A program made the position numbers and the translations under genes. Below the pieces are notes generated by a model, which saw only the letters and a list, made by a program, of their open reading frames with translations, was not told the DNA's origin and did not search any database. From Chloroflexota bacterium (GTDB lineage Bacteria > Chloroflexota > Dehalococcoidia > Lucifugimonadales > JADFKI01), in the NCBI GenBank assembly GCA_009840355.1, contig VXNZ01000026.1:36921-100920 (forward strand): 64,000 nucleotides of DNA, in the 5' to 3' direction. Shown here piece by piece: positions 51,814 through 61,525 of this stretch. How positions within the stretch are numbered: the first letter of the stretch is position 1; each line of letters opens with the position of its first letter.

Positions 51814-52793
51814 TACGCCGCCAGACTGCGTATCGCGTCCGCGATTTTGGCGGAGTCCAGCATGTACAACGCTTCGAGTGGCGGGCTGAACGGCATCGCC
51901 GGTACTTCGGGACCCGCAAGCCGTCGCACCGGCGCGTCGAGATACTCGAAGGCGTCCTCCGCTATTGTGGCTGCGACTTCGCCGCCGATTCCGCCGACCT
52001 TGTTGTCCTCGTGCACGACCAGCGCCTTGCCCGTCTTCATCGCGGATTCGAGCACCGCGTCCGTGTCGAGCGGACGCAGCGTGCGCAGGTCAACGACCTC
52101 GGCATCGATGCCCTCGCCTTCGAGCGTCTGCGCCGCCTCGATGCAGTGATGCACCATCAAGCCGTATGTGAAGACCGACACATCGTCGCCTGCGCGTTTC
52201 ACATCCGCCTTGCCAATCGGCAGCGTGTACTCGCCGTCCGGCACTTCGCCGCGCACCAGCCGGTAAGTACGCTTGTGCTCGAGGAAAATCACCGGGTCGT
52301 CGTCTCGGATGGCGCTCTTTAGCAGCCCTTTGGCGTCGTATGGCGTGGCGGGTGTTATCACTTTCAAGCCCGGCGCGTGGCAGAAATACGCCTCCGCGGA
52401 CTGTGAATGATACAGCGCGCCGCGAACGCCGCCGCCTTCCGGAGCGCGCAGTACCAGCGGCACGCTCAGCTTGCCGCTGCTGCCGTATCGCGCGCGCGCC
52501 GCCTCGCCGACAATCTGGTTGAACACGGGCCAGATGAAGTCCGCGAACTGTATCTCGGCGATGGGGCGCATGCCGTGCATCGCCGCGCCAAGCGCCATGC
52601 CCGCGATGGAGGATTCGGCGATGGGCGTGTCTATCACGCGCTCCGCGCCGAACTGGTCAACGAAGCCGTCTGTCGCAAGGAACACGCCGCCTCTCACGCC
52701 GACATCTTCGCCAAGTACGAAGACGCGCTCATCGCGCAGCATCTCCTCGCGCATCGCCTCCCGCACCGCTTCCAGCACATTCATCTCTGCCAT
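51810..52793 (-). CDS. 2-oxoacid dehydrogenase E1 beta subunit
   Basis: This 327-aa transketolase-like pyrimidine-domain subunit shows FVLGEDVGVRGGVFLATDG, DTPIAESSIAGMALGAAMHG and ALYHSQSAEAYFCHAPGLKVITP, the last closest to branched-chain 2-oxoacid dehydrogenases. It is 40 bp behind the E1 alpha gene and 123 bp before E2. Confidence 0.93.
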   Translation of the reverse strand: MAEMNVLEAVREAMREEMLRDERVFVLGEDVGVRGGVFLATDGFVDQFGAERVIDTPIAESSIAGMALGAAMHGMRPIAEIQFADFIWPVFNQIVGEAARARYGSSGKLSVPLVLRAPEGGGVRGALYHSQSAEAYFCHAPGLKVITPATPYDAKGLLKSAIRDDDPVIFLEHKRTYRLVRGEVPDGEYTLPIGKADVKRAGDDVSVFTYGLMVHHCIEAAQTLEGEGIDAEVVDLRTLRPLDTDAVLESAMKTGKALVVHEDNKVGGIGGEVAATIAEDAFEYLDAPVRRLAGPEVPAMPFSPPLEALYMLDSAKIADAIRSLAAY

Positions 52794-52805
52794 GTAACTG
52801 CCTTG

Positions 52806-52837
52806 CTTATCCTATCCATCCTGTACATCAATGTTAG
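52806..52837. repeat. Family A repeat supplying a stop codon
   Basis: CTTATCCTATCCATCCTGTA followed by CATCAATGTTAG. The TTA at 52834-52836 is the reverse of the TAA that ends the E1 alpha gene. Confidence 0.6.
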
Positions 52838-53844
52838 TTTCCTGCCGCATACACATGCTCAAAGAAGTCGTCCGTAACAGGATAATCGGCGGCCTCTACT
52901 TCGTCGGTGACGGTATTGATTTGGGCGCGCGCTTCGGCTTGCAGGCGCTCGTCGGTCGCGTTGTCCAAGATGCCCAGCGATATCAGGCGGTCGGAGAATA
53001 GCTTGAGCGGGTCGCGCAGCCTTGCCTCTTCAATCTCGGCGCGGGGACGATAGCGCGTGTCATCGTCGTCGCTGGTGTGTGGCAAGTAGCGTTCGACCTG
53101 CGCCTCGATGAGCGTGGGGCCGTCGCCAATTCGCGCGCGCGCCGCCGCCTCGGACACCGCTTCGTGCACCGCGACAACATCGCAGCCGTCTATCGTGATG
53201 CCCGGCATGCCGTAGCCTTCCGCGCGGCTCGCCACGCTGTCCACTGCCATCTGCCAGCGCTGTGGAACGGATGTCGCGTACTTGTTGTTCTCGCACATGA
53301 ACACGACCGGCAGGCGGTGCACCGCCGCGAAGTTCATCGCCTCATGCGTGTCGCCGAAGCTGGACGCGCCGTCGCCGAAGTATGCGATGACAATCGCGTC
53401 CGAGCCTTTCATGCGACTGGCGAGCGCGGCGCCGACCGCCTGCGGTAGCTGCGTGGCGATGACATTCGACAGATTGATTAGCCCGATTTCCGGATACGCG
53501 CCGTGCGTGGGGAACTGCCGCGCGCCGCTCAACGGCTCGCCTGTCTTCGCCGTGAAGCCGAGCATAATCTCGCGCGGAGTCATGCCGAGCGACAGCATCA
53601 CGGCGAGGTCGCGGTAGTATATGTAGAATTGGTCCACGCCGCGCCGCAGAGCGTACACACTGCCGATTTGCGCCGCTTCGTGTCCCTGCGACGACGCCAC
53701 GATTGCCGCCTTGCCTTGTCGGTTGAGCATCCAAATGCGCTCGTCAAGCGTGCGCGACAGCACCATCTTGCCGTACATTTCCAGCAAAGTGGCGTCGTCA
53801 GGCGTTCCTGCATTCGCCGCGTACTGTGTGGGCGCGTCAGGCAT
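52834..53844 (-). CDS. 2-oxoacid dehydrogenase E1 alpha subunit, branched-chain type
   Basis: This 336-aa thiamine-diphosphate subunit has the TPP-binding YFGDGASSFGDTHEAMNFAA ... CENNKYATSVP. The segments ATQLPQAVGAALA and HTSDDDDTRYR point to branched-chain 2-oxoacid (2-oxoisovalerate) dehydrogenase rather than pyruvate dehydrogenase. It is the first gene of the E1a-E1b-E2-lipB cluster. Substrate assignment is by motif and remains likely rather than certain. Confidence 0.9.
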   Translation of the reverse strand: MPDAPTQYAANAGTPDDATLLEMYGKMVLSRTLDERIWMLNRQGKAAIVASSQGHEAAQIGSVYALRRGVDQFYIYYRDLAVMLSLGMTPREIMLGFTAKTGEPLSGARQFPTHGAYPEIGLINLSNVIATQLPQAVGAALASRMKGSDAIVIAYFGDGASSFGDTHEAMNFAAVHRLPVVFMCENNKYATSVPQRWQMAVDSVASRAEGYGMPGITIDGCDVVAVHEAVSEAAARARIGDGPTLIEAQVERYLPHTSDDDDTRYRPRAEIEEARLRDPLKLFSDRLISLGILDNATDERLQAEARAQINTVTDEVEAADYPVTDDFFEHVYAAGN

Positions 53845-54038
53845 ATTAGCTCTGCCTTTCTCGCAGTTTCAAGAGTGTCGTTTATCCTAATATGTGGGCT
53901 ATTGATTGTTAGCGCCAATTATAAGAGGCTTGGCTTAATGGCGTCAAAATCTGTGGGAAGAAAGGCGGCATCGACCCCATACGACCTTTCCCCAATGGGC
54001 AGGGCAGGGGCTTTTCAACACTGGATAAAATCGAACTA

Positions 54039-54491
54039 TCAACGATCGCGTAATTTGAGCGCAATAGCCGTAACAATCGTGGATGTGGCGAGGCTCAGGA
54101 AGCCACCGATGATGATGTCGATGAAGACCAGCGGCACGGGCCACATAGCTATCGCGACGAACGACGGCACGCTGTAAGTGGCATACGCGCCCAAGCCCAG
54201 AATGAAGCTGTTGACCATCGCCTTGTTCAGGCTACTCGCTTTCATTGCAGGTTCGATAGCGAGTCGCCAGTTCGCTATGCCTATCAGTATGAAGAACAGC
54301 AGGAGCGCCACGAATTCGATGCCGCCCCAAGTCTCCATTGGCTTGCCGAAGCTCCAGTCGTTGCCCAGCCCGCTTGCATCGCGCAGACTCTCGTACATCG
54401 TGGTAACGAACGGCAGCAAATGCCACACCAAGTCGATGACCGCATACGCCACAATAGCCGCGATGGCTCTATACACCTGTCCCAAGTTCAT
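54039..54491 (-). CDS. DUF2177 family membrane protein
   Basis: This 150-aa protein has four hydrophobic segments. The C-terminal half (LGAYATYSVPSFVAIAMWPV then FIDIIIGGFLS) matches the DUF2177 pattern. ATG 54491 is chosen because GGAAGGCG lies before it and the frame upstream codes polar, non-conserved residues. Function is unknown. Confidence 0.75.
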   Translation of the reverse strand: MNLGQVYRAIAAIVAYAVIDLVWHLLPFVTTMYESLRDASGLGNDWSFGKPMETWGGIEFVALLLFFILIGIANWRLAIEPAMKASSLNKAMVNSFILGLGAYATYSVPSFVAIAMWPVPLVFIDIIIGGFLSLATSTIVTAIALKLRDR

Positions 54492-54736
54492 CTTAATCGC
54501 CTTCCCGCCGCTACGGCTCCTAGAATACATTCGCATAGCCAGCCGACACGGGGAGAAGGTTATAATAATTACGGTGTCATGTAAATCTGTAGCTTTGTCC
54601 CCATCGCGCTGCATATTCAAGCGGGACTATTCAGGTAGCATCAATCAAAGGAGTCAGTTTCGTAATCAGCGCGGTGCAAGCGTATAATGAGGGTGCCGGA
54701 CTGACATACTTATTTCCAAGGAAAGGGGCAGCCTTC

Positions 54737-55777
54737 ATGAAGTTCGCTCTTATTACACACTTGCCTTGGCCTGAGGACACGGATGCGCGCAGCATTGTGG
54801 AGCAGACTTGCGAGGACATTGCGCTTGGCGAGGAGCTTGGGCTTCATAGCGCTTGGCTTGCTGAGCATCACTTTACGCGCTATGGCATTGGGTCGTCCGC
54901 GCTGGTGTTTGCAGCTGCGATTGCCGCTCGCACCAGCAAGATACGGCTTGGTACCGCCGTGCTCGTGCCACCGCTGCACAATCCGATTCGTCTCGCCGAA
55001 GACACAGCGACACTCGACCTCATCAGCAACGGGCGGCTTGATGTCGGCTTCGGGCGCGGCGCGTCTCCCAGCGAGTTCACTCCATACGGCGTCGATCACA
55101 GCGACACGCAGGCGAGCTTCCAAGAATCCGTCAACATGATTCGCGGCATGTGGACTACGCCGGAATATACTCACGAAGGGCAGTTCTATGATGTACATTC
55201 GGCGAACCTCGTGCCGCCGGTGGTACAGCAGCCGCATCCGCCAATCTACATCGCCGCCACGCGCACGCCCGCCACGCTGGAGTTCGCGGTGAAGAACGGC
55301 TTCCCCACGATGATAGGCTTGACTGTGGACAACGAATCCGCGCTGGAACTTTGCCACCGCTACGAGGCGATGTCCGCTGAGGCGGGGCACAACATCACGA
55401 CGGCGGACATCCCGTTCTTTCGATACTGCTATCTTGCGGAGAGCGAAGAGCGGGCGCGCGAGGATGCGTACAAGTCGCTCAATTGGGTCATCGACCTGCT
55501 GCAATGGCGCGGAACGCTCAACGGCGCAAGCGAGGCGAGTGGCAGCATCGAAGAATGGCGCAGAACACGCGGCGCGCCGTCGCTCACCTTCGACCATGTG
55601 GCGGAGCATCGATCCATCATCGGCACGCCGGAGCAGTGCATCGCCAAGATAAAAGCACTGCAGGCGCGCGGCGTCGAATACTTTGGCTGCAACTTCGCCT
55701 TCGGCGGCATGCCCCGCGACAAGGTGCATGCGGCGATGCGGCTGTTCGCGGACGAGGTGATGGGGGAGTTCAATTAG
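54737..55777 (+). CDS. LLM-class flavin-dependent oxidoreductase
   Basis: This 346-aa close paralogue of the protein at 14033 starts MKFALITHLPWPE and shares AEHHFTRY, HNPIRLAEDTATLD, GRLDVGFGRG and the C-terminal GVEYFGCNFAFGG. ATG 54737 follows AAGGAAAGGGG; a TATAAT at about 54680 may be its promoter. A third LLM gene follows on the same strand. Confidence 0.9.
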   Translation: MKFALITHLPWPEDTDARSIVEQTCEDIALGEELGLHSAWLAEHHFTRYGIGSSALVFAAAIAARTSKIRLGTAVLVPPLHNPIRLAEDTATLDLISNGRLDVGFGRGASPSEFTPYGVDHSDTQASFQESVNMIRGMWTTPEYTHEGQFYDVHSANLVPPVVQQPHPPIYIAATRTPATLEFAVKNGFPTMIGLTVDNESALELCHRYEAMSAEAGHNITTADIPFFRYCYLAESEERAREDAYKSLNWVIDLLQWRGTLNGASEASGSIEEWRRTRGAPSLTFDHVAEHRSIIGTPEQCIAKIKALQARGVEYFGCNFAFGGMPRDKVHAAMRLFADEVMGEFN

Positions 55778-55863
55778 CATCCGTGTTGCCACTCCCCTAC
55801 TCTGCGACTATAATTCGCCCCAAACCAGATTCATCAACAAGACCAACACGAAAGGACACCGCC

Positions 55864-57036
55864 ATGGCTCTGCCCGACCGAATGAAGTTCGGCATATTTC
55901 TTGGACCGTTCCACCGCGTTGGCGAGAACCCGACGCTCGCCATCGACCGCGACCTCGAACTGATTCAGTGGCTCGACTACCTGGGCTACGACGAGGCGTG
56001 GATTGGCGAGCACCACAGCTCCGGCTGGGAGATTATCTCCTCGCCCGAGATTTTCATGGCGGTCGCCGCCGACCGCACCAAGCATATCAAACTCGGCACG
56101 GGCGTCGTCAGCCTGCCGTATCATCACCCGTTCAATGTGGCGAACCGCATGGTGCAGATAGACCACATGAGCCACGGGCGCGTGATGTTCGGCGTGGGCC
56201 CGGGCGCGCTGCCGGGCGATGCCTATATGATGGGCATCGAACCGACCACGCAGCGTGAGAAGATGGACGAGGCGTTCGGCATCGTGCTGCGTCTGTTCAC
56301 CGAGACCGAGCCCATCACTTATAAGTCGGACTGGTTCGAGCTTAACGAGGCGATGCTGCAAATCCGCCCGTTCCAGCGGCCGCATATGCCAATCGCGGTG
56401 GCGTCCATACAGTCGCCGTCCGGTGTGGCGCTCGCCGGCAAGTATGGCGCTGCGGTGTTGACCATCACTGTGCCGCGCGACCCGACCGCCGGCGACCGCG
56501 GCAACCTAAGCGACCTGTGGACTATCGCGGAAGAGTCCGCCGCAGAACACGGCAAGACGGTTGACCGCAACGACTGGCGGCTGGTCGTGCCGGTGCATCT
56601 GGCAGAGACGCGGCAGCAGGCGCGCGATGAAGCGCGGATGGGCGCGGGCTACTTCCTCCGCGAGTACACCGAAGGCACGAACGGGCGCAAGTCAGATTTC
56701 GACGGGCCCATCGAAAAGGTCGTGGACCACATGGCGGATTCGGGCGCGTGGATTATCGGCACGCCGGACGACTGCATCGAGGCGCTTCACAGGCTGGACG
56801 ACCTCAGCGGCGGATTCGGCGGCTTTATGGTGCAGACGGTGGACTGGGCGCCGCGCGACCGCATGCTGCATAGCTACGAACTGCTCGCACGCTATGTGAT
56901 GCCGCACTTCCAGGGCAGCGCGCTGGCGACGAAGGCATCGCAGGACTGGGCGATAGAACACCAAGACGCGCTGGTGAGCGGCAGAGTCCGCGCCATCGAC
57001 CGCGCCAAGCAAGTCTATGCCGAGCGCAACAACTAG
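55864..57036 (+). CDS. LLM-class flavin-dependent oxidoreductase
   Basis: This 390-aa luciferase-like protein has KFGIFLGPFHRVGENPTLAI at the start, GEHHSSGWE near residue 58, GTGVVSLPYHHPFNVANRM and GVGPGALPGDAYMMG. It belongs to a different branch from the two MKFAL proteins. ATG 55864 follows AAAGGACACC; a TATAAT lies at about 55810. It heads a run of five co-oriented genes through rph. Confidence 0.9.
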   Translation: MALPDRMKFGIFLGPFHRVGENPTLAIDRDLELIQWLDYLGYDEAWIGEHHSSGWEIISSPEIFMAVAADRTKHIKLGTGVVSLPYHHPFNVANRMVQIDHMSHGRVMFGVGPGALPGDAYMMGIEPTTQREKMDEAFGIVLRLFTETEPITYKSDWFELNEAMLQIRPFQRPHMPIAVASIQSPSGVALAGKYGAAVLTITVPRDPTAGDRGNLSDLWTIAEESAAEHGKTVDRNDWRLVVPVHLAETRQQARDEARMGAGYFLREYTEGTNGRKSDFDGPIEKVVDHMADSGAWIIGTPDDCIEALHRLDDLSGGFGGFMVQTVDWAPRDRMLHSYELLARYVMPHFQGSALATKASQDWAIEHQDALVSGRVRAIDRAKQVYAERNN

Positions 57037-57041
57037 GGCGC

Positions 57042-57428
57042 GTGCCGACTTTGACTACATTGCCGATACTGATTAGCTTCGACATCGACGGCACGCTCGA
57101 AGTGGGCGAGCCGCAGGGCAGCATCACCATGGACTTCGTGCGCGCCGTCAGTCACAGGGGCTGCATCGTCGGCAGCTGTTCCGATCGTCCGATAAGCTTC
57201 CAAAAGCGGCTGTGGAGTCAACACGACATCGCCGTCGATTTCACCGCGCTGAAGCAGAATCTCGACGAAGTAAAGTCGCGCTTCGCCGCCGCCGCCTACA
57301 TCCACATCGGCGACACCGAAGTGGACGAATACTTCGCAATTCAGTCCGGCTTCCGCTTCATCGAAGTCGATACAATGGAATGGCGCGAGTGGAGCGCTCG
57401 GGTGCTTCAAATGGAATCGGATCGGTAA
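57042..57428 (+). CDS. HAD-like hydrolase-fold protein
   Basis: This 128-aa protein has motif I FDIDGTLEVG (D-x-D-x-T) and motif IV HIGDTEVDEYFA. The cap and most of the middle of a full HAD phosphatase are missing, so it is a minimal domain. It starts with GTG 5 bp after the LLM stop, with a weak ribosome site; TTG 57060 is an alternative. Activity is uncertain. Confidence 0.7.
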   Translation: MPTLTTLPILISFDIDGTLEVGEPQGSITMDFVRAVSHRGCIVGSCSDRPISFQKRLWSQHDIAVDFTALKQNLDEVKSRFAAAAYIHIGDTEVDEYFAIQSGFRFIEVDTMEWREWSARVLQMESDR

Positions 57429-57444
57429 GAAAAGAGAATATGTC

Positions 57445-57831
57445 ATGGGGACATTTCAAGTTGAGATAGGAGTCGGAGACCCACAAGGACTGCGCTACGA
57501 ATATGTCAACGCGCTTGTCGATTCCGGCTCCACTTACAACATACTGCCTGCGTCTATGCTTCGCCGTTTGGGTATCGAAGTTCTGGGTAGCGGCACTTTT
57601 AAGCTCGCGGACGGCAGGCGGATAGAGCGTAACATGGGGGAGACTCGGGTCCGGCTTAACGGCGAAAATTATACGGCTCCCGTCATATTCGGCGAAGAAG
57701 GCGTTCAGCCGCTCCTGGGAGCAGTCACACTGGAGATATTTCGCTTGGCAATTGACCCAGTGGATATGCGGCTCATTCCAGTAGACGGCTTGATGATGTC
57801 CGCCCAACCTAACACTTTGACCGATAAGTGA
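57445..57831 (+). CDS. Retropepsin-like aspartic protease
   Basis: This 128-aa clan AA protein has the catalytic [13 protein letters not shown] near residue 23 and a later LLGAVTLE, the pattern of single-domain bacterial retropepsin-like proteases that act as dimers. The stop overlaps a GTG of the RNase PH gene. Substrate unknown. Confidence 0.75.
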   Translation: MGTFQVEIGVGDPQGLRYEYVNALVDSGSTYNILPASMLRRLGIEVLGSGTFKLADGRRIERNMGETRVRLNGENYTAPVIFGEEGVQPLLGAVTLEIFRLAIDPVDMRLIPVDGLMMSAQPNTLTDK

Positions 57832-58562
57832 ATAACGCTATGACAAGACTCGACGGCCGCGCCAACGACGAACTGCGGTGCACTACGATTACATGCGGCG
57901 CGCAGGCGTTCGCAGAGGGCAGCGTGCTGATTGAGACGGGGCTGACGCGCGTCCTGTGCGCGGTGAGCGTGGAGGAGAAAGTTCCGCGATTTTTGCGTGG
58001 CTCCGGGCAGGGCTGGGTTACGGCGGAGTATGCGATGCTGCCACGCGCTACACTGACTCGCACTCCACGAGAGCGCACTCCGCGCGGACGCACGCAGGAG
58101 ATTCAGCGGCTGATTGGGCGCTCGCTTCGAGCCGCCGTTGACTTAGAACGGCTGGGAGAGCGCACCTTTACGGTGGACTGCGATGTGCTGCAGGCAGACG
58201 CCGGCACGCGCACGGCAGCTATCACCGGCGGCTATGTCGCGCTGTATCTGGCGTTAGACGCGCTTGTTCAGGAAAACCAGCTGCCTGATTTGCCGATACT
58301 ATCTCCGGTCGCAGCAACGAGCGTGGGCATCATCGACGGTGCGGCTTGTCTCGACTTGTGCTACGAAGAAGATTCGTCGGCGGATGCGGATTTCAACATC
58401 GTGATGACCGGCGCAGGCGAGTTCGTTGAGGTGCAGGGGACGGCGGAGGGCATGCCGTATTCTAGGGACGCTCTTGACGAAGTGCTATCCGTTGCCGAAC
58501 AGGGGATTGGTGAGTTGATGGCGATACAGAGGACGGCGATTGCGGCGGCAGTTGGGGCGTAG
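57828..58562 (+). CDS. rph: Ribonuclease PH
   Basis: This phosphorolytic 3'-exoribonuclease trims tRNA 3' ends. Motifs: [47 protein letters not shown] and [20 protein letters not shown]. Either the GTG at 57828, in a GTGA overlap with the upstream gene, or the ATG at 57840 is the start; the latter gives 240 aa. No strong ribosome site is seen for either, so coupling is plausible. Confidence 0.94.
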   Translation: MNNAMTRLDGRANDELRCTTITCGAQAFAEGSVLIETGLTRVLCAVSVEEKVPRFLRGSGQGWVTAEYAMLPRATLTRTPRERTPRGRTQEIQRLIGRSLRAAVDLERLGERTFTVDCDVLQADAGTRTAAITGGYVALYLALDALVQENQLPDLPILSPVAATSVGIIDGAACLDLCYEEDSSADADFNIVMTGAGEFVEVQGTAEGMPYSRDALDEVLSVAEQGIGELMAIQRTAIAAAVGA

Positions 58563-58850
58563 GCGGTGAACCCATACGAAGGTAAAGTTTTTTCTTGCCC
58601 GCACCCTAATGCTAACATTCCCCCCAGAGCGGAAAGGGGAGGGATTCTACGCAGTCCTTTGGCATAGTCCTTTGGCATCTCTGTCCGACACTATGGCAAA
58701 TAATTGGACAATTGGACAAACGCATCCGTCTAGTCTCATCATCTTCGTTGTGAAGAGAAACGAGAAAATCCGCGCATGCCACAGTCCGGCATCAAGGGAT
58801 GCTTGGACTATGGTCGGCGCGGATACCTAGGCATGCGCTGCCCTGCGCGG
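58563..58850. other. Intergenic region with two short tandem duplications
   Basis: AGTCCTTTGGCAT is repeated directly at 58653-58665 and 58666-58678. AATTGGAC is repeated at 58702-58709 and 58710-58717. No gene is supported. The region separates rph (+) from a convergent TPR gene (-). Confidence 0.55.
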
Positions 58851-59717
58851 CTAATAATCCTCGTCTTCTAAGATTTCGTCGTCGTCATCGTCGCTGGAGT
58901 TGATGATGCGGTGGATGACTGGCGCGAACGCTTCGTCATCGCCCGGCTCAGTGTCGTCGTCGGACCAGTCTTTGATCATACGGCGCCCCAGTGAACCGAC
59001 TTCCGAGGCGTCTTCGTCGTATGCCAGCATGCTGCCAGGCATATAGACGCGGTAGTTCGAGCCGGCGCGCGACGGGAACGACACGATGCCCGCCTGCGAC
59101 GGGTGCTTGAAAGTCTCTCGAATCATGATGGTCAGTTCGCTTGTGCCTGCGCTTGTGACTGCTGCCTCGTACTGGTTGCCGCCGCGCACTAGACGCAGCA
59201 AGCGCGCGGCGAGCCTCGGCTCCACGCTGCCGACATATTCGCCGGCGGCGTTCAGCACTCTTGCCCGCCCGTTTTCTATCTCCAAGCTGACGCGGTGTCC
59301 CGGGGCGAGTTTCAGCAGATTGTTGGACGGCGCGAGCCTGACAAGTGACGTCGTAGTCGCCTTGCCGCTCTCTTCGATGAACACCTTTGGTGCTGCTTCT
59401 ACGCTGTCCCGAGATTGAGGCAATACATCCTGGTCGCCTAGCCTCATCAACCGGTCGAGGTTCTTGCGGGCGATGCTGTTGTGCGGCGATATTTCCAGCG
59501 CGCGCTGAAATGCCTCGCGTGCCTCGCGGTTGCGCCCGAGTTCGCTGAGCGCCTTGCCCAGCCGGTTTTGCGCCTCAAGGTCTTTGGGAAAGTCCCTGAG
59601 GATGGCGCTGTTCATCTTGGCGGCATCGTCCCAGTTGCTGTGCATCGCCAGCGCGACAGCCTTCTTCGCGCGGTCGCGCCGCACTTTTTCCTTGTTCTTT
59701 TCAGCCAGTGTTTGCAT
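58851..59717 (-). CDS. TPR-domain protein with acidic tail
   Basis: This 288-aa protein has a basic N-terminal helix, two TPR-like units (about 30-95: DAAKMNSAILRDFPKD, REAREAFQRALEISPHNS), a central beta-rich domain (about 125-240) and a very acidic C-terminus ending DDDDDEILEDEDY. No enzyme motif. Possibly a protein-protein or nucleic-acid-mimic binding factor. Confidence 0.7.
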   Translation of the reverse strand: MQTLAEKNKEKVRRDRAKKAVALAMHSNWDDAAKMNSAILRDFPKDLEAQNRLGKALSELGRNREAREAFQRALEISPHNSIARKNLDRLMRLGDQDVLPQSRDSVEAAPKVFIEESGKATTTSLVRLAPSNNLLKLAPGHRVSLEIENGRARVLNAAGEYVGSVEPRLAARLLRLVRGGNQYEAAVTSAGTSELTIMIRETFKHPSQAGIVSFPSRAGSNYRVYMPGSMLAYDEDASEVGSLGRRMIKDWSDDDTEPGDDEAFAPVIHRIINSSDDDDDEILEDEDY

Positions 59718-59849
59718 TTTCGCTTAGTCCTCTGTTCAGTCAAAGTCTTTTGCGTTTAAGGTAATTAGATGCACTATTGTAAATGAGTTAAAGGCTTTTT
59801 CCACCTATTTTTTTCGTAATAATGCGGCGGGCTTCGCGACGGTGATTCG

Positions 59850-61469
59850 TCACGTTTTCCTTCGCCATCTCAGAAGGAAAAGCCGCCACAGCGCCTCAAT
59901 GATTATTCCCATCGATAGCTTGGACTTGCCGTGAGCGCGGTCGTAGAATGTTATGGGATGCTCGACGACGCGGTAGTTTCCGTGCTGACAGGCATACGCC
60001 ACTTCCGCCTGAAATCCAAACCCTTTGCAGCGGAACTCATCGAAGTCTAGCGCGTTCAAGGCGTCCGCTCTGAACGCCTTGAAGCCCGTCGTGGCGTCCT
60101 TGACCTTCAGGCCGACGACGGCTCGGATGCCGTAATTCGCGAGCGAACTGAGTAAGTGCCTGCGAAAGCGCCAATCCTTGTCAACGCCGCCACCTTGCGT
60201 GTAGCGCGAGCCGACCACCACATCCGATTGCCGCAGCGTCTTGAGGAAGTCCGGTATGTACTCCGGCGCGTGCGACAGGTCGGCGTCCATCTGCAACACG
60301 TAGCCCGCGCCTTGCTCTATCGCGTGCCGAAAACCGACTTTGTATGCCGTACCCAGCCCGTCTTTCGACTGCCGCTCGATAAGGTCGATGCGATTGTCGT
60401 ACTGTTCGTTCAGCCTTCGCGCTACTTCGGCTGTGCCATCGGGCGAATTGTCGTCCACGACGACCAGCCGCAAGTCTGGCACGCGAAGTGCGAATAGGCG
60501 TTCCGCAAGTAGCGGCAGATTTTCCGCTTCGTTGAATGTCGGCACGACGATAGCCGGGTAGCCGCGCGGTGCGTCATCGTCCGGCGCAATGCGAATTGTT
60601 GACGCCGCCGTTGCTAATTCCGCCAGGCCACCATCGTGCGAATCTGCGCCATCATCGCCGCTAATGTTCGTTGTTGTCGATGCTGATGCTGACAGGGCAG
60701 CTTCAGCATCAGCATCAGACGAATAAGCATATTCCTGCGAGTACTTACCGCGTAGGCTGTTCCAGCGCACGGCAAGCACATCTCGCAGCATGTTGAGTCC
60801 GGCGGACGCGGGGTTGAGCCTGCTGTCGGCGTCGTGCCGCCACTCTATCGGGATTTCCAGCACGCGCATGCCTAGACGCCGCGCGAGGAATAGCAACTCG
60901 ACATCGAAGCCCCAGCCTTTGACGTGCTGCAACGGGAACAGTGTTTCTGCCGCCGCCGCGCTGAAGCATTTGAACCCGCACTGCGTATCGTCGATGCCGC
61001 GCACCGCGATGACCTGCACCATCTTGTTGTACGTGCGCCCCAGCATGTGCCGAAACAGCGATTCCCCGTAGCGGTTCGCGCCCGCAATCTGCCGAGAGCC
61101 GATGACGATGTCGTATCCGGATTCCATGTGTTGCAAAAAGTCGGCAAGGTGGCTTATCGGCATGGCGAGGTCTGCGTCGCACATGAAGCGGTATTCGCCG
61201 CTCGCCGTGAGCATGCCCTGCCGCACAGCCGCGCCTTTGCCGCCGTGTTCGATGCGTTTCAGCCTGAAGTCTTCTTGCTCAGCAGACCAATGTTCCACGA
61301 CTTCGGCGGTCGAGTCGTCACTACCGTCGTCAACGGTGATGACCTCCGCTGTGTACGCCTGCTGTTGGAGATACTGCGAAACGGCGTCCAGCGTGGCGAC
61401 TATCCGCCCCGCCTCGTTGTAGGCAGGAATGATTACCGAAAGGTGGGGGTGAGGCATGAAGTCGTTCAA
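59850..61469 (-). CDS. Fused GT2 glycosyltransferase: ALG5-like plus DPM1-like
   Basis: This 539-aa protein has two glycosyltransferase-2 domains. The first (about 5-245) resembles dolichyl-phosphate glucosyltransferases: VIIPAYNEAGRIVATLDAV, EHGGKGAAVRQGML and CDADLAMP. The second (about 300-539) resembles polyprenyl-phosphate mannose synthases: VVPTFNEAENLPLL, VVDDNSPDGTAEV, QMDADLSH and GSRYTQGGG. A low-complexity Ser/Ala/Asp linker joins them and its DNA holds a perfect hairpin. It would charge a polyprenyl carrier with sugar, perhaps with two different sugars. Confidence 0.87.
   Translation of the reverse strand: MNDFMPHPHLSVIIPAYNEAGRIVATLDAVSQYLQQQAYTAEVITVDDGSDDSTAEVVEHWSAEQEDFRLKRIEHGGKGAAVRQGMLTASGEYRFMCDADLAMPISHLADFLQHMESGYDIVIGSRQIAGANRYGESLFRHMLGRTYNKMVQVIAVRGIDDTQCGFKCFSAAAAETLFPLQHVKGWGFDVELLFLARRLGMRVLEIPIEWRHDADSRLNPASAGLNMLRDVLAVRWNSLRGKYSQEYAYSSDADAEAALSASASTTTNISGDDGADSHDGGLAELATAASTIRIAPDDDAPRGYPAIVVPTFNEAENLPLLAERLFALRVPDLRLVVVDDNSPDGTAEVARRLNEQYDNRIDLIERQSKDGLGTAYKVGFRHAIEQGAGYVLQMDADLSHAPEYIPDFLKTLRQSDVVVGSRYTQGGGVDKDWRFRRHLLSSLANYGIRAVVGLKVKDATTGFKAFRADALNALDFDEFRCKGFGFQAEVAYACQHGNYRVVEHPITFYDRAHGKSKLSMGIIIEALWRLFLLRWRRKT
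60679..60716. repeat. Perfect 14-bp inverted repeat in a linker-coding stretch
   Basis: GATGCTGATGCTGA (60679-60692) and TCAGCATCAGCATC (60703-60716) with a 10-nt loop, inside the linker between the two glycosyltransferase domains. It codes a Ser/Asp/Ala-rich sequence. Confidence 0.6.
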
Positions 61470-61525
61470 CTGTCGGCAGTCAACTATCGAAAACGGCGGT
61501 GTTGCGGTGGTAATCTGTGCGGCAT

